Assembly: GCA_028023455.1 (NCBI GenBank)
Contig: JAQFVV010012400.1
Coordinates: forward strand, 11,231,748 to 11,295,747
Direction: 5' to 3'
Source: Epiperipatus broadwayi
Taxonomy: Eukaryota > Onychophora > Udeonychophora > Euonychophora > Peripatidae
Length of the DNA: 64,000 nucleotides
Both the position numbers and the translations under genes were made by a program. The notes under the pieces are model-generated. The model was not told where the DNA came from, ran no database searches, and saw only the letters and a list, made by a program, of their open reading frames with translations. This document shows positions 1 through 13,100 of the stretch, piece by piece (the first letter of the stretch is position 1; every line of letters starts with the position of its first letter).

Positions 1-1130
1 AACATTCTTACATCCATTCTCCTCCATTAAGTATTTTTCCATAAATGAAAATATTTTATTATCTTGCACAATTTAATGCCATGGTAAAGTAACTGAATCA
101 AGTTAAAATGCTTGACTTGAAATCCATTAGTATTCAAATGTCGAGATACACTATTTAATTATTCTTTAATATTTTTGTTGAATATATTAGTGTTCTAAAG
201 TGCATAAAAAGCCAGAGTACTGACTATGATTACAATAAATATTTTGATTAATTGGATCATGACTTTATTCAAATTAAATGTTTCATTGCTATATGGGCAG
301 ACTGATTGCAATATTTAAAAAAAAATGCACAAACAGATATTGGTTTCATACAACTTTTAATGAGATTTCTTAGTTATTAATTTGTGGAAAGTGATTAACC
401 TTTTTTTTTTTTTCAGCTAAGAAAATTTTACAATAAATTTTAAAAAAGAAGTCACTAACTTATCTCAACCATTACATTTTAAAAGATCTTTATTAAAGTA
501 AAAAAATGTTGATAAATGTGTGGAATTTCCAATGTTTTTGCCTGAATGAATTTGAATAGGTAGCAAATATAAATGACAATGCTAGAGAATCTTAAGCTAT
601 CTCCGACATGGAGTTGAAACTGCATTTAAATTGAGTTTGGGTTATGTTCTGTTTTTATATAATTGTGAATAGTATTAATCACATTTAACTATCATATTAT
701 GATGTGAGGCATAAGTCTTTTTTTATATAATAATTTAACTTTTTGATACAAACTTCAAAATAGATTATAACAATTTGTACATTTTGTTCTTTATAGTAGG
801 TAATTTACTGCTGATGATAGAGGAAAGCTATAAGTCACTCAAAGTTAGAAATTGTGAAAAGGCATTTTTGGTGCTAAAAGCAAATTAAGCCAATTAAAAT
901 AAAACAACTAGAAAAATCCCTTTAAGTGAATTTCTGAAGACAACTGATTAAAGCTATCGAAACGTTTATAATCAAAAAGTTTTCTATTAAATATTATAGT
1001 AATTCTTTATAAATAATGTGCTTATAGAAAATTGAAAGATGTGAAATAATAGATGTTTTATTGCATAAGGAAAGCAAATGCTCTATGAAAATGTAATAGT
1101 TTTGTAGATATTTTGGTAGGTAAATTTTAA
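1..1130. other. AARSD1 intron 4 sequence, no feature seen
   Basis: AT-rich non-coding sequence with short A and T runs (for example 403-414). No exon, RNA gene or clear repeat was recognised. It lies inside the fourth AARSD1 intron, or beyond it if the next exon was missed. Confidence 0.5.
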
Positions 1131-1139
1131 AATGGGAAG

Positions 1140-3720
1140 TGAGAAGACAGAATTTATTGTTCTGGAGTGAAAGAGAATATAAAAAGATAGGTTGTTGTTG
1201 ATGAAACTGAAAGCTATTCCAAGAGACCTAATGAATTATACAGGTAAACTAGTAAACATGCTAATGAAAACATGTAGAAAGAAGGAGAAAAAAATAAAAA
1301 AAGAATATAAAAATAGGTGTATAATGATAACAGGAGATTTGAATAAAACTATATGTCATAAAAGTAAGATAATGGAAGACTAATTTTAGAATTAAGAAAG
1401 AAGTGAAATGAAAAATTGATAAAGTGCAGGCAAAAAAAAATCATGGGCAAATCAAAAGAAAAATATTTATGGATGGAAAGTTCCAGATGAATAAGTTATG
1501 ATTCATATAGTTAAATTATAAAATTAAATTTGCATTTAGAAGTAATATTAAAACTGTATGTGTATATTTTGGAGATGGCAGAATGTAGATCACAATTTAG
1601 TGGTAGAAGAATTGAAATTAAATTTTGAATATATAAAAAGTTTGAAACCCAATAAAAAAATAAAAGATTAATAAACTAAATGAAGGCATAGGATTAATGA
1701 ATAAAAAAATAAATCCAAATAACAGAAAGATAATGTAAATAAAAACAAAAACTAAAAAATATTTACAGAAAATCTAAAAAAAGACATAGCTCAAATAGCA
1801 GAATAGAAATTATTAACAAAATAGAAGTGATAAAAAATGATAAATGAGAATTCTTCCCTAGTAAAATAATGTATAGAAAGTTTAACAGTAAATTAAGGCA
1901 TAGAATAATAAGTAAAATCAAAAAATATGCTCAAAAAACTAATGATATATAAGAGAATTTGTAAAGTAAAATTTAATTCAATAGAATAAAAATACTTTAT
2001 GTTGAATTTCAGGAATATAATATAGCAATAAATATTGAATTATTATGAGAGAAAATAGATAATAATAAAAATATAAGAGTATCTAAGTGTTTTTTATGAA
2101 AGACATAATTAGTTTCATGGGTAGTAATAACAACAACAACAAAAAAAAGTGAAATAAACAAGAAAGAAATTAATTATATAATAAATAAGATTAGGCTGTA
2201 AAGGTATACTTAGAATGCAATCTGAAAAAAGCATAGAAAATCTAAGAAATTTCAAACGCATTAGCAAAAGGTTTTTTTTGGAGGGGGAGGGGTAAGAAAA
2301 TTAGACAATATATTACACTTTAAATTACTATTTGGCATTCCATATATATTGCTTATAAGACTTCTTTCATATACACTTCAATGCAAACAAATTTTCTTAA
2401 AAACTTCTTTATTTTCCTTACAGTTTCGACTGTCCAGCAGTCTTCATCAGAGCTCTATGCTTCTTCACTGCTTTAATTTGGCATTCTCTTATTTCAAACA
2501 AATGATTAAACATAAGCAAAAAGACAAATGATCACCATGCTGTGTTTCTGGCTGAACAAGCAATTTTCAATTGACCCAGATCATAAACTCTTTCAAATGC
2601 CTTTATCGTTGTTAATTATTTATCTACAGTACTTTGCAATATTCATTTTACAAGAGCTAAAGGATAATTATATTAATGATTATTAACAATTATTTATTAA
2701 GCTATTTTTGAACTAGGTGTAGACTTTAAACTCCACTCTCTTTATTTCTCCACAAGTGTAATATCTTAGATTCCCTGAAAACTTCTAATTTACATTCCCA
2801 CAGATACATCTTGGAAGTTATTTTCCTTTTTCCCAATATATTTATTGATTTGTTTGAACCATGAGAATATATTAGTTTTGAAGTATACCTAACATATGCA
2901 TGCAAAAAAAGGGTGGAATGATTAAATTAAATAGAAGTCGCTATTTGATCTAAAAATAACATAATTATCTCTAGTCTAATAAACGATTATTAATAAATGT
3001 AGCACTTGTAAAATGAACACTGCAATTCGTAATATAATCTACAACTCAGCAGCGGATCCAGTAGAGTTATATGTAATAACTATGATTCTTATACATAAAA
3101 AATTTAATACCCTAAAATGTGAAGATTTTAGAATAGTAAGTTTAAACTCAGATGTAGCTAAGATATTACGGAGAATAACGACATGATGTGTTTTAATAGA
3201 TTACACATTTATTTTGAAAAAGCAGTCAAAAATAATAAAGTACCGAAGAGATATAGTAAAAAATAATGAGGATTATCATTAAGAGATATTCATAGAGAAG
3301 ACAAGAAGTTAATATTTATTTTATACAATGAAATGAGCTGTTTTATTATATTTTGAAAAAGTATAGACAAGCAGAAGAATTGATTGTTATAAAATTTCTA
3401 AATAAATCAAACAATATTTGTAAGATTTCCAAGATATTAGGTGGATATCAGTAGGAGCATAAGACAGGGAGGATTCTATTTCCTGTTTGTTTAACATTTA
3501 TTTAAATGAATTTTATATTGAATGTGATTTTGACAAGGACAGAAACATTCCATATGCTGTTGCCACAATGTTTGAATATTCAGAGAATGAACTGACAAAA
3601 TGTTTACTAGGATTGATAACATTTATAGAAAGTTTAAGCTGAAGGTAAGCACATTAAATTCCACAGCAATGTTTTACAATGGAGGTTATAAAAGATTAAA
3701 GGGGAACAAAGTTTTAAGAT
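1140..3720 (+). mobile_element. Highly decayed LINE relic (probably RTE-like)
   Basis: Many frameshifts and stops, but LINE signatures survive in order. Around 1320-1365 a frame reads IMITGDLN then CHKSK, resembling the endonuclease GDFN motif. Around 3050-3180 there are remnants like the stretch before RT motif A. At about 3450-3475 a frame reads SIRQGG, the RQGD motif of LINE reverse transcriptases. Between these, 1700-2300 is A-rich on the plus strand, as in the RTE copy at 51.5 kb. The hammerhead-like piece at 2.4 kb may be a separate insertion. Confidence 0.45.
2415..2460 (-). other. Hammerhead-like motif (CTGATGA ... GAAAC), weak
   Basis: On the minus strand CTGATGA (2444-2450) is followed by a perfect 5-bp hairpin GACTG/CAGTC with a CTGGA loop, then GAAAC (2423-2427). 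This is the order of a hammerhead core and stem II. An extra A precedes the hairpin, and no convincing stem III or cleavage triplet follows. It is probably a relic or a chance match. Confidence 0.3.
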
Positions 3721-4009
3721 AAACTAACATTTTTCAATATTTATAATCTGTTGATGTTGAAATAATGAAGATATCAGAGAGAAAAATGAAAATCACAAAT
3801 CATATATCAAATTTAGATTAATTATTTATATAAGAGATGAAGAGAGGATGAATAGCTAAAAAATAAGCTTTAGATGAATAGTTCTTTTTTAGAAATAATT
3901 TTTTAATTATTTTATATATTTTTTTTAAAAAAATAGCTTAATAATTATTTGATGATAGCAGTCATACAGCAGTAGATTTAAAAATAAATAAATACAAATA
4001 TAATCTTAC

Positions 4010-4151
4010 CCGAGTGCTGTTGCATATGATCAAACCGACGCTGCCAATCTAAGTGAACTTGAACATCTATACCAATTTCAAGAGGAACTTTTAAAAAATG
4101 TACCGCTAAATCACCTCTTCGAGTGACACTATAAACTTCATTATCATTTAT
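4010..4151 (-). CDS. AARSD1: AARSD1 exon 4 (HMQQH zinc half-site)
   Basis: The acceptor TTGTTTCAG precedes 4151 and the donor CGG followed by GTAAGA ends the exon at 4010 (phase 1). The 47 codons plus one base run from INDNEVYSVTRRGD through VQVHLDWQRRFDHMQQHSG. The HxxxH pair coordinates catalytic zinc in this family. An apparent Met upstream is intronic and is not the start. Confidence 0.94.
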
Positions 4152-7100
4152 CTGAAACAAAGAAATATTAATAAAAATATAAAATTATTATTCAATTTAA
4201 TTAAATAGAATGCTTTAAGTAATCATATTTAAATTTAATTTGAGCTTCCTAATAGTTATAATTAATTAATATCCAAAAAGCAAAGCCCACATCTCATTAG
4301 GACACATCATCACTCTAATATTACTTTCTCCATTCTAGATAATAATTAATTAATAACCAGAAGCTAAAGCCCAAATCTTTTAGGATACTTCATCTTATTA
4401 CTATTACCTTCCTCTATTGTGAATTATAAGCTTCCTCTTTATAATCATTTATCATTTTTCTTTTCAACAATTAACTTTTCCTTATTCATACTACTTCTTT
4501 TTACTCAAAATTTGTTGCCTTTCTCAGTACTTAGACTTATTGATAAAAAATTTATCAGTTCAACCTACATAATTCTAATTCGATTTCAAAATCTTCAGAG
4601 GCTTCTCTTTTCTATTTAGGGCATCTCCATAATTCTATTCTATATGTGTATAATCTCCAAAAGAGTATCTTATTTTTATAGAATGACTTCAAATGATAAA
4701 ATGGGTGCATCAAGAAATCATCGAATGTTTCTAGTCTAATCTCAATTATGGGGGTGTGTTCTATAGTAAATCATCGTGTCACTACAACCAGTCTTAGATG
4801 AAACCTTTATTTTCTCATTATAACCAATTGAATAGTTAAAACATTTTGTACATGATTATAGTTTTTGATATTTAGCTTGCCAGCAATATTTGTTGATAAA
4901 GTCAGTATATTAGTAGCAATGCTGCAACTATTCATGTGACTTTATAATTTTTTTTTTATTTTGGATGACTCATTAAGACTGTGAGATCTCTTACTAATTC
5001 AGTATTTATAAGCCAAGTTGACCTTAGATGAAAGAATGTTTATTAAAGGCGGCATAAACTTATTAAAAAATTGGCATTAAGCTAAAAAGATGAATTCTTT
5101 ATACAATTTAATATTTAATATAGATTTATTTATGACTTAAAATCATGTGACAATCAAGCCCAGAAATGGCAGGTTAAGAAACGTAATCTGCTCTCACCAC
5201 TATGCTAAACAGCATAGAGCAACTGAAGGGGTATGGCTAATAAAATGAAAATTAAAATCCTAAATTAAATTAGAACTTCAAAAAATTTCCAAATTTTTAC
5301 TAAGATGTGAACACTAGAACACAGCTTATAATAGACAGATGCACTAACCATAATATCAGGAGGCAACATTTTTCAAACTGATGAAAACAAAAACATTAAT
5401 AAGACTATTTAAATGAAAAAGAATATGTCTCATTATTTAACAAAATATTAAAAACAAATTTCTACTCATCAATATATCCTCACTATAAATCATATCCAGA
5501 TATATATACTAAAGCAATTTTATTACAAGGTTTCAACAATAATGAGGAAAAAATGCTATCTGAAGATTAAAGAATTTCAATCAATACTTTTTAATTAAAC
5601 TAAATTGTTTACTAATAAAAACAACATTATGAATACCCACCAAAGATTATGATTAATTAGAACCAGAGGTCAACTATTATAATTCTCTTTGAGATACATT
5701 CTAATAATCAAATATTGTTACATCTACCCAAACGTGCAGCCAAGGAATAAGAAGCAATATATTTTAAAGTTAAAACTAATACAATATTCTACAGTTTACC
5801 TATGTTTAAATCAACCATTCTAATTACCAAAACAGATTATTAGTAATGTTCTCCAGTTCATTTCTGGAGCAATTAAGATATGCAAACCAAAGATAAAAGT
5901 AGCTGCCTATTGAATGGCTGCAGAAATATGGCAGCTCTCTGACCACTCACAAATGCTGCATTACATTACAAACATATTTTTTTATTTTACAGTCTATGTA
6001 TAAACACTCATCTAAATAACTTAGATTAGCCTTCGACTGTTACTCCTTAATTCAAAATTGCTACATACCCAATTACCGAATATTATTGAATGGTTAGCTG
6101 AGTTTGTTTTGTGTGCCTATCTGAAAGAAAAATCCTAAGCCGGTTTGTGATCTATATAAATCTAAAGGTTCATCCAGTCTGAATTTAAATTTTAAATCTG
6201 GAAGAATATATGAGTCTTTCAAAAGTGATTTTACCCAACATATATGAATTAAACTGACTATAAATAATGTAGTAAAAAAGGATTCATTAGTAAGGTATAA
6301 CACTGATATATCAAAAATAGGTGAAGATCGTAATTATTATAATAGCACTATTTATCTTCAAATATTAAAATGGCAGTGCCTCTAAATTCTCCCAATTAGT
6401 TACTGGCTCAATTAACTAAGTAAACTCTTACTACTCTAGCAGACAGGCTTTGGCTTCTAATCTCTCTGCTGAGATACACCAGACTACACATGAAGCCAAC
6501 AGAAGTCATTCTGTAGTAGACATCATAGCTGAGGTTCAATGCCATGTTACAATATCTTAATCTTAGCTTAAACAGAAATGTAGAGAATTCAGTAAAGCAT
6601 TTCTATAAAAGAATGTGTGTGCAAGTTTTCTTTCACTAAGGAAGCCGACCCTCTAAAATCTAATCATAATCTTCATCATGATTTTCAACAGTTAATCAAC
6701 CTCTAGTCATTCGTAGCTTAATGTGAATGCTGTAAACTATCTTTGTCTAATATTACTATCTTTTGCAAGCATTATTTATTGCTTACATTGTGACTTCTTC
6801 CATTGGAAAAGAGATATCGCTAACATATAATTGATTTAATTCAAAAGGAAATCAAGAAATACTTACTTGTATACAAATATTTTATTCACAATCATTTCAT
6901 TTATCTTTATTCCTTTTATATTTTTGGATTACATCTGATTTCATTGAAGTTTTTATTAACTTTCAGTTTATCCTTACAAAAACACTTCCATTCAATGACA
7001 ACTTATTTAAAAAAAAAAAAAAACTTCGAATTTCAATCCATCCATCTACATTTTCTATTGATAAAGCTATAATAATATTAATGTATTAGTAAATATTTCA

Positions 7101-10100
7101 TGTATATTCTACACAGAATTTAATATTTTCTACAAATATAATTTATTTTTAATCAGAAAAAAAATACACCCTATATAATGAACAGTAATATTGTTTTAAA
7201 ACCTCAACGATGTTTTGTTGAGTACGAAGGATACTCTCAAACCAAAGCACAAGATGGATACTTTGAAAAGATAAAAGCGGCCATCTTATCTTTGCACATT
7301 TAAATTCACTTATATAGGCCAGTGTAAAATGTCCTGGAATGAGAGCATGAAGATATTCCCTTAATTACTTTACATCCATTAATTTCATTCAATTCATTAA
7401 TAATCACAAAATTTTGCAATCTACTGTCTGACAATATTACGAAATATTAGAATTTATGTAATTCTCTATTTAATTTATTTAGCTCAGTATTCGTATGGAA
7501 TTTTAATCAAAAGGGAATTACAATCATACACATGCGCTGTAATATTATCTTAGGTAAAATTTCTGAAAGAAAGTTCGCAGTTAAGTTCGAATGCAAATTA
7601 AGGTAAATAGGGAGTTAAATATAATTTACATAAACAATACAACAAAAATGATAAAAAAAAAAAACTCACCCATCCTCGATCATCAGGCTAAAAAAAAAGA
7701 AATTATTATAAAATATTTATAGATTAATTAAAGTCATGGTTAAAATATTTTAAACAAATTAACAATGAAATAATATTAATAGATGATATGAATATTGATC
7801 TATGTAAAACAATCTAAAACTGTTGAAGATTATATAATGCATTAGCTAATTGTGGTGTACAAACTATAATGAATCATATATTTTCTCCATGTATTGAACA
7901 CTTTAATAAAAGCTTAATGAAAAATAATATTTTCATTTCTGATTATTACCTACATCTATTTAAAACATAATACAACATAATAAAATCCTATCAGAAATAG
8001 GTGAAAATAAATTGATATTATATAAAAATAAAAAAACATTTCTACAAACAGAAATGAAGCCAAAAAAGTAATGACATTAATAATAAGTATGAGAAGTTTG
8101 TGAAAATATTCAAACATATAAACAAAAAGCCACATGAAATCATTGTGATTTTTAAAAAAAATAAAAAGACAATGTAAATTGGATAAATAAAAAAATATTA
8201 AAATTAATATATTAATATAAGAAAAAATAAATTATGAAATGTAAAATAAATAAACAAAGTTAATTCTATGATAAGAGCAGAGAAGTGATTATTTTATAAT
8301 CATTTTTTTAATGAAAATAAAGATAACATAAAAAAAAATTGGAAAAAATTGAAATATTATTAAGGAAATCCAATTCTATAAATGATGAAAATTCAAAGAC
8401 ATTTTAATGTAAATGGTAGTTTTCTTCAAGCACAGAGGTCAGGAAGCTTTTTAAGACATTTTGTTTACTCCCCCCCCCCCCGTTTAATTAAAGAAATAGG
8501 TGAAAAATATGTTCATAAAAAATACAAATTTCAGAATAGCTGTGGATATATTTGAACATCAACCAAGTTAAACATTTTCTCTAAAACTTTTTTATATTAC
8601 TATAAACCTACCTATTTCTCCCCACCTCTTTTTTCTTCTCCTATTGCCATTTTAATAAAAGCACTTTCATTGGTTTTCATTTTCTTTCATAATATTCCGT
8701 TCTTATAAAGGCCAAAATAAAAATTAAAAAAACAAAAAACAATTTTTATTGCTTCTATAACTTTTATATTTTCCCTACAATTAAGTCAAGTTCTTTTTTT
8801 TTAAATTCTACATGTCGAAAAACAAATATTTTAACCCCCCCCTCCCTAATCCTATTGCCTTCAAAAATACACTTTCTGTCCTTATCTAAAATAACAATAA
8901 AGTTCTAATGTGATATTCTTTAATATCTATTTTTTTAATGGTATATAAACTCCAAACTTTTTTTTATCCATATTAATTTCCCATAACTCAATTTCTTTTT
9001 ATCTAATCACCTTATCTACTCTCTTTTTTATCAGCCCTCATAATTATGGACTAGTAAATCTACCCCATTTCTTATATAAGTAAATAACTTTCAAAAAAAG
9101 AGAGAAATTAGCATGCAGGTTTTATGGCAAAAAATATCATAAAATTACATACTCAGTAGTGATAGGATTAATACAATATTAATATCTCTTAGATAATTTC
9201 CTAAAAACAACTTATTTTGAATTCATATTGAAATGTTCAAAAAATTGAATATTACATCATCTATTGTAAAAATAGAAATTTCAATTGCCACTATCACAAA
9301 ATGGTTTTCTTATGGAGCAATCCAAATACCTTTCATTATTTCTGTTCCATTCTTGTTAAAAGACAGTACTTTTGTCTTTTCTATATTACTCTCATTACTT
9401 TCATTGAAAGAGAATTGATTAAATTGAAATATTTTTTATCTCTTTTATCTTTTCAAGCTTTTTTTTAACTAAATTTTTTTAAACTCATTATGAAATAAAT
9501 TCTTGCCTGGATCCTTTTTTCCTTTCTTCATAATCTTTAGTTATTATTTAAAATTTCTTCTACATGTACTGAATTCATGGGGTTTTTTTTTTTCCAGTAA
9601 TGTTAAATTATGCCATAAATAAAACAGAAGCACAGTACTGGTTTAATCAAATAATTGCATGAAAACTGTTTGACCAGAAATTCTCTTTAAAACGATCAAT
9701 GAGGTAAAGCTGAAATAAAACACTCAATTTCTCATTAGTGGAACAATTTTAGGAATTTATAAATATTCATTGCAGCTTATAATTTCAAAAAAAGAAATAA
9801 GTACATTAAGTTCTCTATCAAAAATCAGATTGAAATAACTAGGCAATTGGATACAAGGACCATGCCTTACCACTTAATCATTATCAATGATAGTTTGCCT
9901 ATTTCTGATATTCTCTTAATATACTTTAAAACTATATCAAATAGTTCAATTTTTTTTTTATTCAATATGCATAACATATATCAAAAGAAGTTAAGTACTC
10001 TTTTGAAGCACTATTTCTATAAATAATGATCTAGCCTAAATAACAATAAGAGGCAGCTGTCCTCTTATTGCATAAATTAAAAAACACTAGCCAAAAAGCA

Positions 10101-13100
10101 ATACTATTACTCTAACAGTCAGGTTTGTACATTTGCTGAACAGACCGAGAGTCCGAGCCAGAGAACCAAAAGTTGACCAAGTCGGGATAGTAATATCCTA
10201 CGTCTGCTCATAGCTCAACTCTCTTACTCATGCTCCCAAGCCAACCCATCGCAAATGACATGCCTGAGGTTACACTTGATATCTCTTTATTCACGTTCCA
10301 GCAATAGCAAAGCAGTAAAACATGAGACATCCCCCCCCACTACATATATTATATAATTTAACTAGTGATTCATAAGGTAATGAGCAAGAATGACACTGAG
10401 ATAAATTTATATTTCATAAATTTAATGTAACAATAAGTTATAGAGCAAATGAATTGGATATATTTGGCTCACGCGCAGGTGAGTGAATACTCAGGGTTAT
10501 GAAAATTATAATACAGCAATTTAGAGTGCTCACACGCAGGTGAGTGAATACTCAGGGTTACAAATAATATACTAGAGCAAATTATACAATGCTCACACGC
10601 AGGTGAGTGAATATTCAGGGTTATAAATGATTTAATAAAGCAGATTATAGCGCTCACATGCAGGTGAGTGAATGCTCAGGGTTACAAATAATATAATAAA
10701 GCAACTTAATTAGTGTTCACACGCAAGTGAGTGAATACTCAGGGTTACAAAATGCTTAATTGGTCTATGACTTTAATATGCCCATACCATCTACATCATA
10801 ACTCATGCTATGTTCTATATAGTGGAAATCAGTAATAGAGTGATCAATTTATTGGTAACTGATGGAGATTATATTATCATTTTTACTAAGTTTAAACTCA
10901 ACTATAAAGATATTTGAGTGATATATAATTGCTACACAGATAAACGCATTAACTCAGATTCCGAATCAGATCAAAGCCGAAGTTACTTTCTAGGGAAGCT
11001 GAACTGAGGTGTGACAGTCTAACGTCAGATTCTAGTACATTACAAACTATAGTATCAGAATAAGTGTGCCTCGAATGTGTTCTTAATTGAGGTTTATTAC
11101 TTAGTAAACGGGTTCTCAGACCTGTCTGCTTGCTATAATACGAAGAGGCCTTTTTATTTAAATGAGAAGAACAGTGGCTTACGAGCCCTTTGGAACGCTT
11201 TGGTTCCTTCAAATACAAATAAATGTCACAGTTGCCTAAACTTTCGAGGCATGACTTGATGTGGAAATGATCCTGATGTAGGCCATTATAGGTATAGCAA
11301 GGAGAGATGCATATTTATGCTAAACTAGCAACACATTCGCAACGCTAAATTAATATTTTCATAAATTAATTACGTCAAAATCTTACCTTCTTTCAGTGCT
11401 ACTACCACCAGTCAGTTCATAAATGAGATTATTAAGTCACATGATAAAGGCGATAATAAGAATCTGATTTAAGGATCTGCATAGCTTCTTCATCTTTAAT
11501 TAAATGGAGTTGTAGCGAATTTAAAAATTTGCTAGAACTTGAAACATTAATTATATGTCGTATAATTTACATCTAATATCAAACGAACTGATTTTTAAAT
11601 AATCTACGTCAATATGGATTCTTAAATAGCTCACGCAAAATATTGATTCTTAAATAAATTGCTCAAATATTAATATTAAATAACTCGTAAAATATCCATT
11701 TCAAATAACTTACGCAAATATGCGTTTTAAATAACATATGCAAAATATGCATTTTAAATAACATACATAAAATATACATTTTAAATAACTCGTGCAAAAG
11801 ATGCGTTTTAAATAACTTATCTGGTGCATTATAAGTAACTGATTCACTCTAGCGTAAATAATAGTTTGATTTCGGAAAGGAATTTTGCCTATATTCTTTA
11901 TTACAATAATCTGACATAACGGAAAAAGTGATTACTCGCCTCTCCGATAATTATTAAAACACAAAACTCCATTCTGATGAACATAGCATAAATTAATAAA
12001 CATAAGAATAAATTGCAGAAAACAATCAATAAAGTTATAATTTAGAAATGAGAATTTGTTTGAAATGGTTTTATAGAAACTAAATATTTATGCTTACTTA
12101 AAATATTAATGATCAAGCAAGAATTTTGAGAGTGCTCTAAGCTTTAAAATGAATTTAAGATAAACAGTTTAGTTGAACATTTAAACGACATAATTAAATA
12201 CGAGATTTGATTAGTTAGCTAGCTTTTAATTTAGATTGAGTTTAGTTATGAAATTAACGAATTCTGCAGAATGATTTACTGGTAATCTTGGTAGTAAGAC
12301 TTTTAAGGTATTCTTTCTTGTGCGTCTTCTCTCTGTTAAATCGGCTGTGGCTTTTCTAGATTTGAGTCTGGATGCAGCTGGGAAATTTATTTCTGTGGTG
12401 ACTTTCCCCATTACTCTGGTCAGGAACTCTCTGGTATTTCAGGTGTAACTTCTCCATCACTGACTGGGCACAGCTAAGGTTGATGTTTTCTCTCATTGGT
12501 AGCAGCAGTCAGGAAAAGTAGACGGCTGTCTATTGTCTCTAGCCAATGATCCTCATTTGAATAGCTTGGGCAGTGGCTTAGTAGAATTCAGCTTGCTAAA
12601 GTACGGCAGAAACAGTTTTTTTTATTAAATTTTTCAGCACTGGTCTTCAGAAATATTTTCAGCAGCAACAATAACAATTACAACTTTTCAACTGCAACAA
12701 CCACTACTTTTTATGGCTACTACAGGCCTTTTTTATATTCTACTTTTGACAGTAGGTCCCTCCCCCTTTTACTTTCCAACGTCACTTGTTTACTGGTTCG
12801 AACTTTGCCTTTAACTAAATATCCACTTAGTAAAATATTTGCTATAGTTAAATCTGGACTTACAAGCTCTATTATTCCAATTTGCATCATAGCTACATCC
12901 AGAGTCAAAGATATATTCCTTAAAGTCCCAAGAGCACTTAGTATGAATTAATGCCTGACTGAATTTTATAATTTGTCTTAGTTATAATTTTAAATGGGTC
13001 ACGTTTCAGCCAAAAGATTATTTTTAGATGAAATGTTAAAACTCGTAAACAAAATTACAGCTTGTGTAATTTTAAACAAACAAGAGACTTGAAAATTATT

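Larger units (their letters stand above)
10120..12950. other. Higher-GC block with unidentified short ORFs
   Basis: This block is visibly less AT-rich than its surroundings and contains several 60-90 codon open frames on the minus strand (10949-11218, 12226-12411, 12720-12908). I do not recognise any of the products. The minus-strand frames at 12.9-12.2 kb could be remains of a retroelement polyprotein, because readable segments continue across frameshifts, but no catalytic motif is visible. No terminal repeat pair was found. Confidence 0.3.

Noticed and set aside
1-4009. Search for AARSD1 exon 5 (QHLITAV region)
   Set aside because: No matching minus-strand frame with splice sites was found. 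The exon is probably beyond the left edge.
10467-10750. CRISPR-like layout (about 32-bp repeat, about 30-bp variable part, five units)
   Set aside because: The variable parts are similar to one another, the setting is an animal intron, and no cas gene is near. It is a minisatellite.
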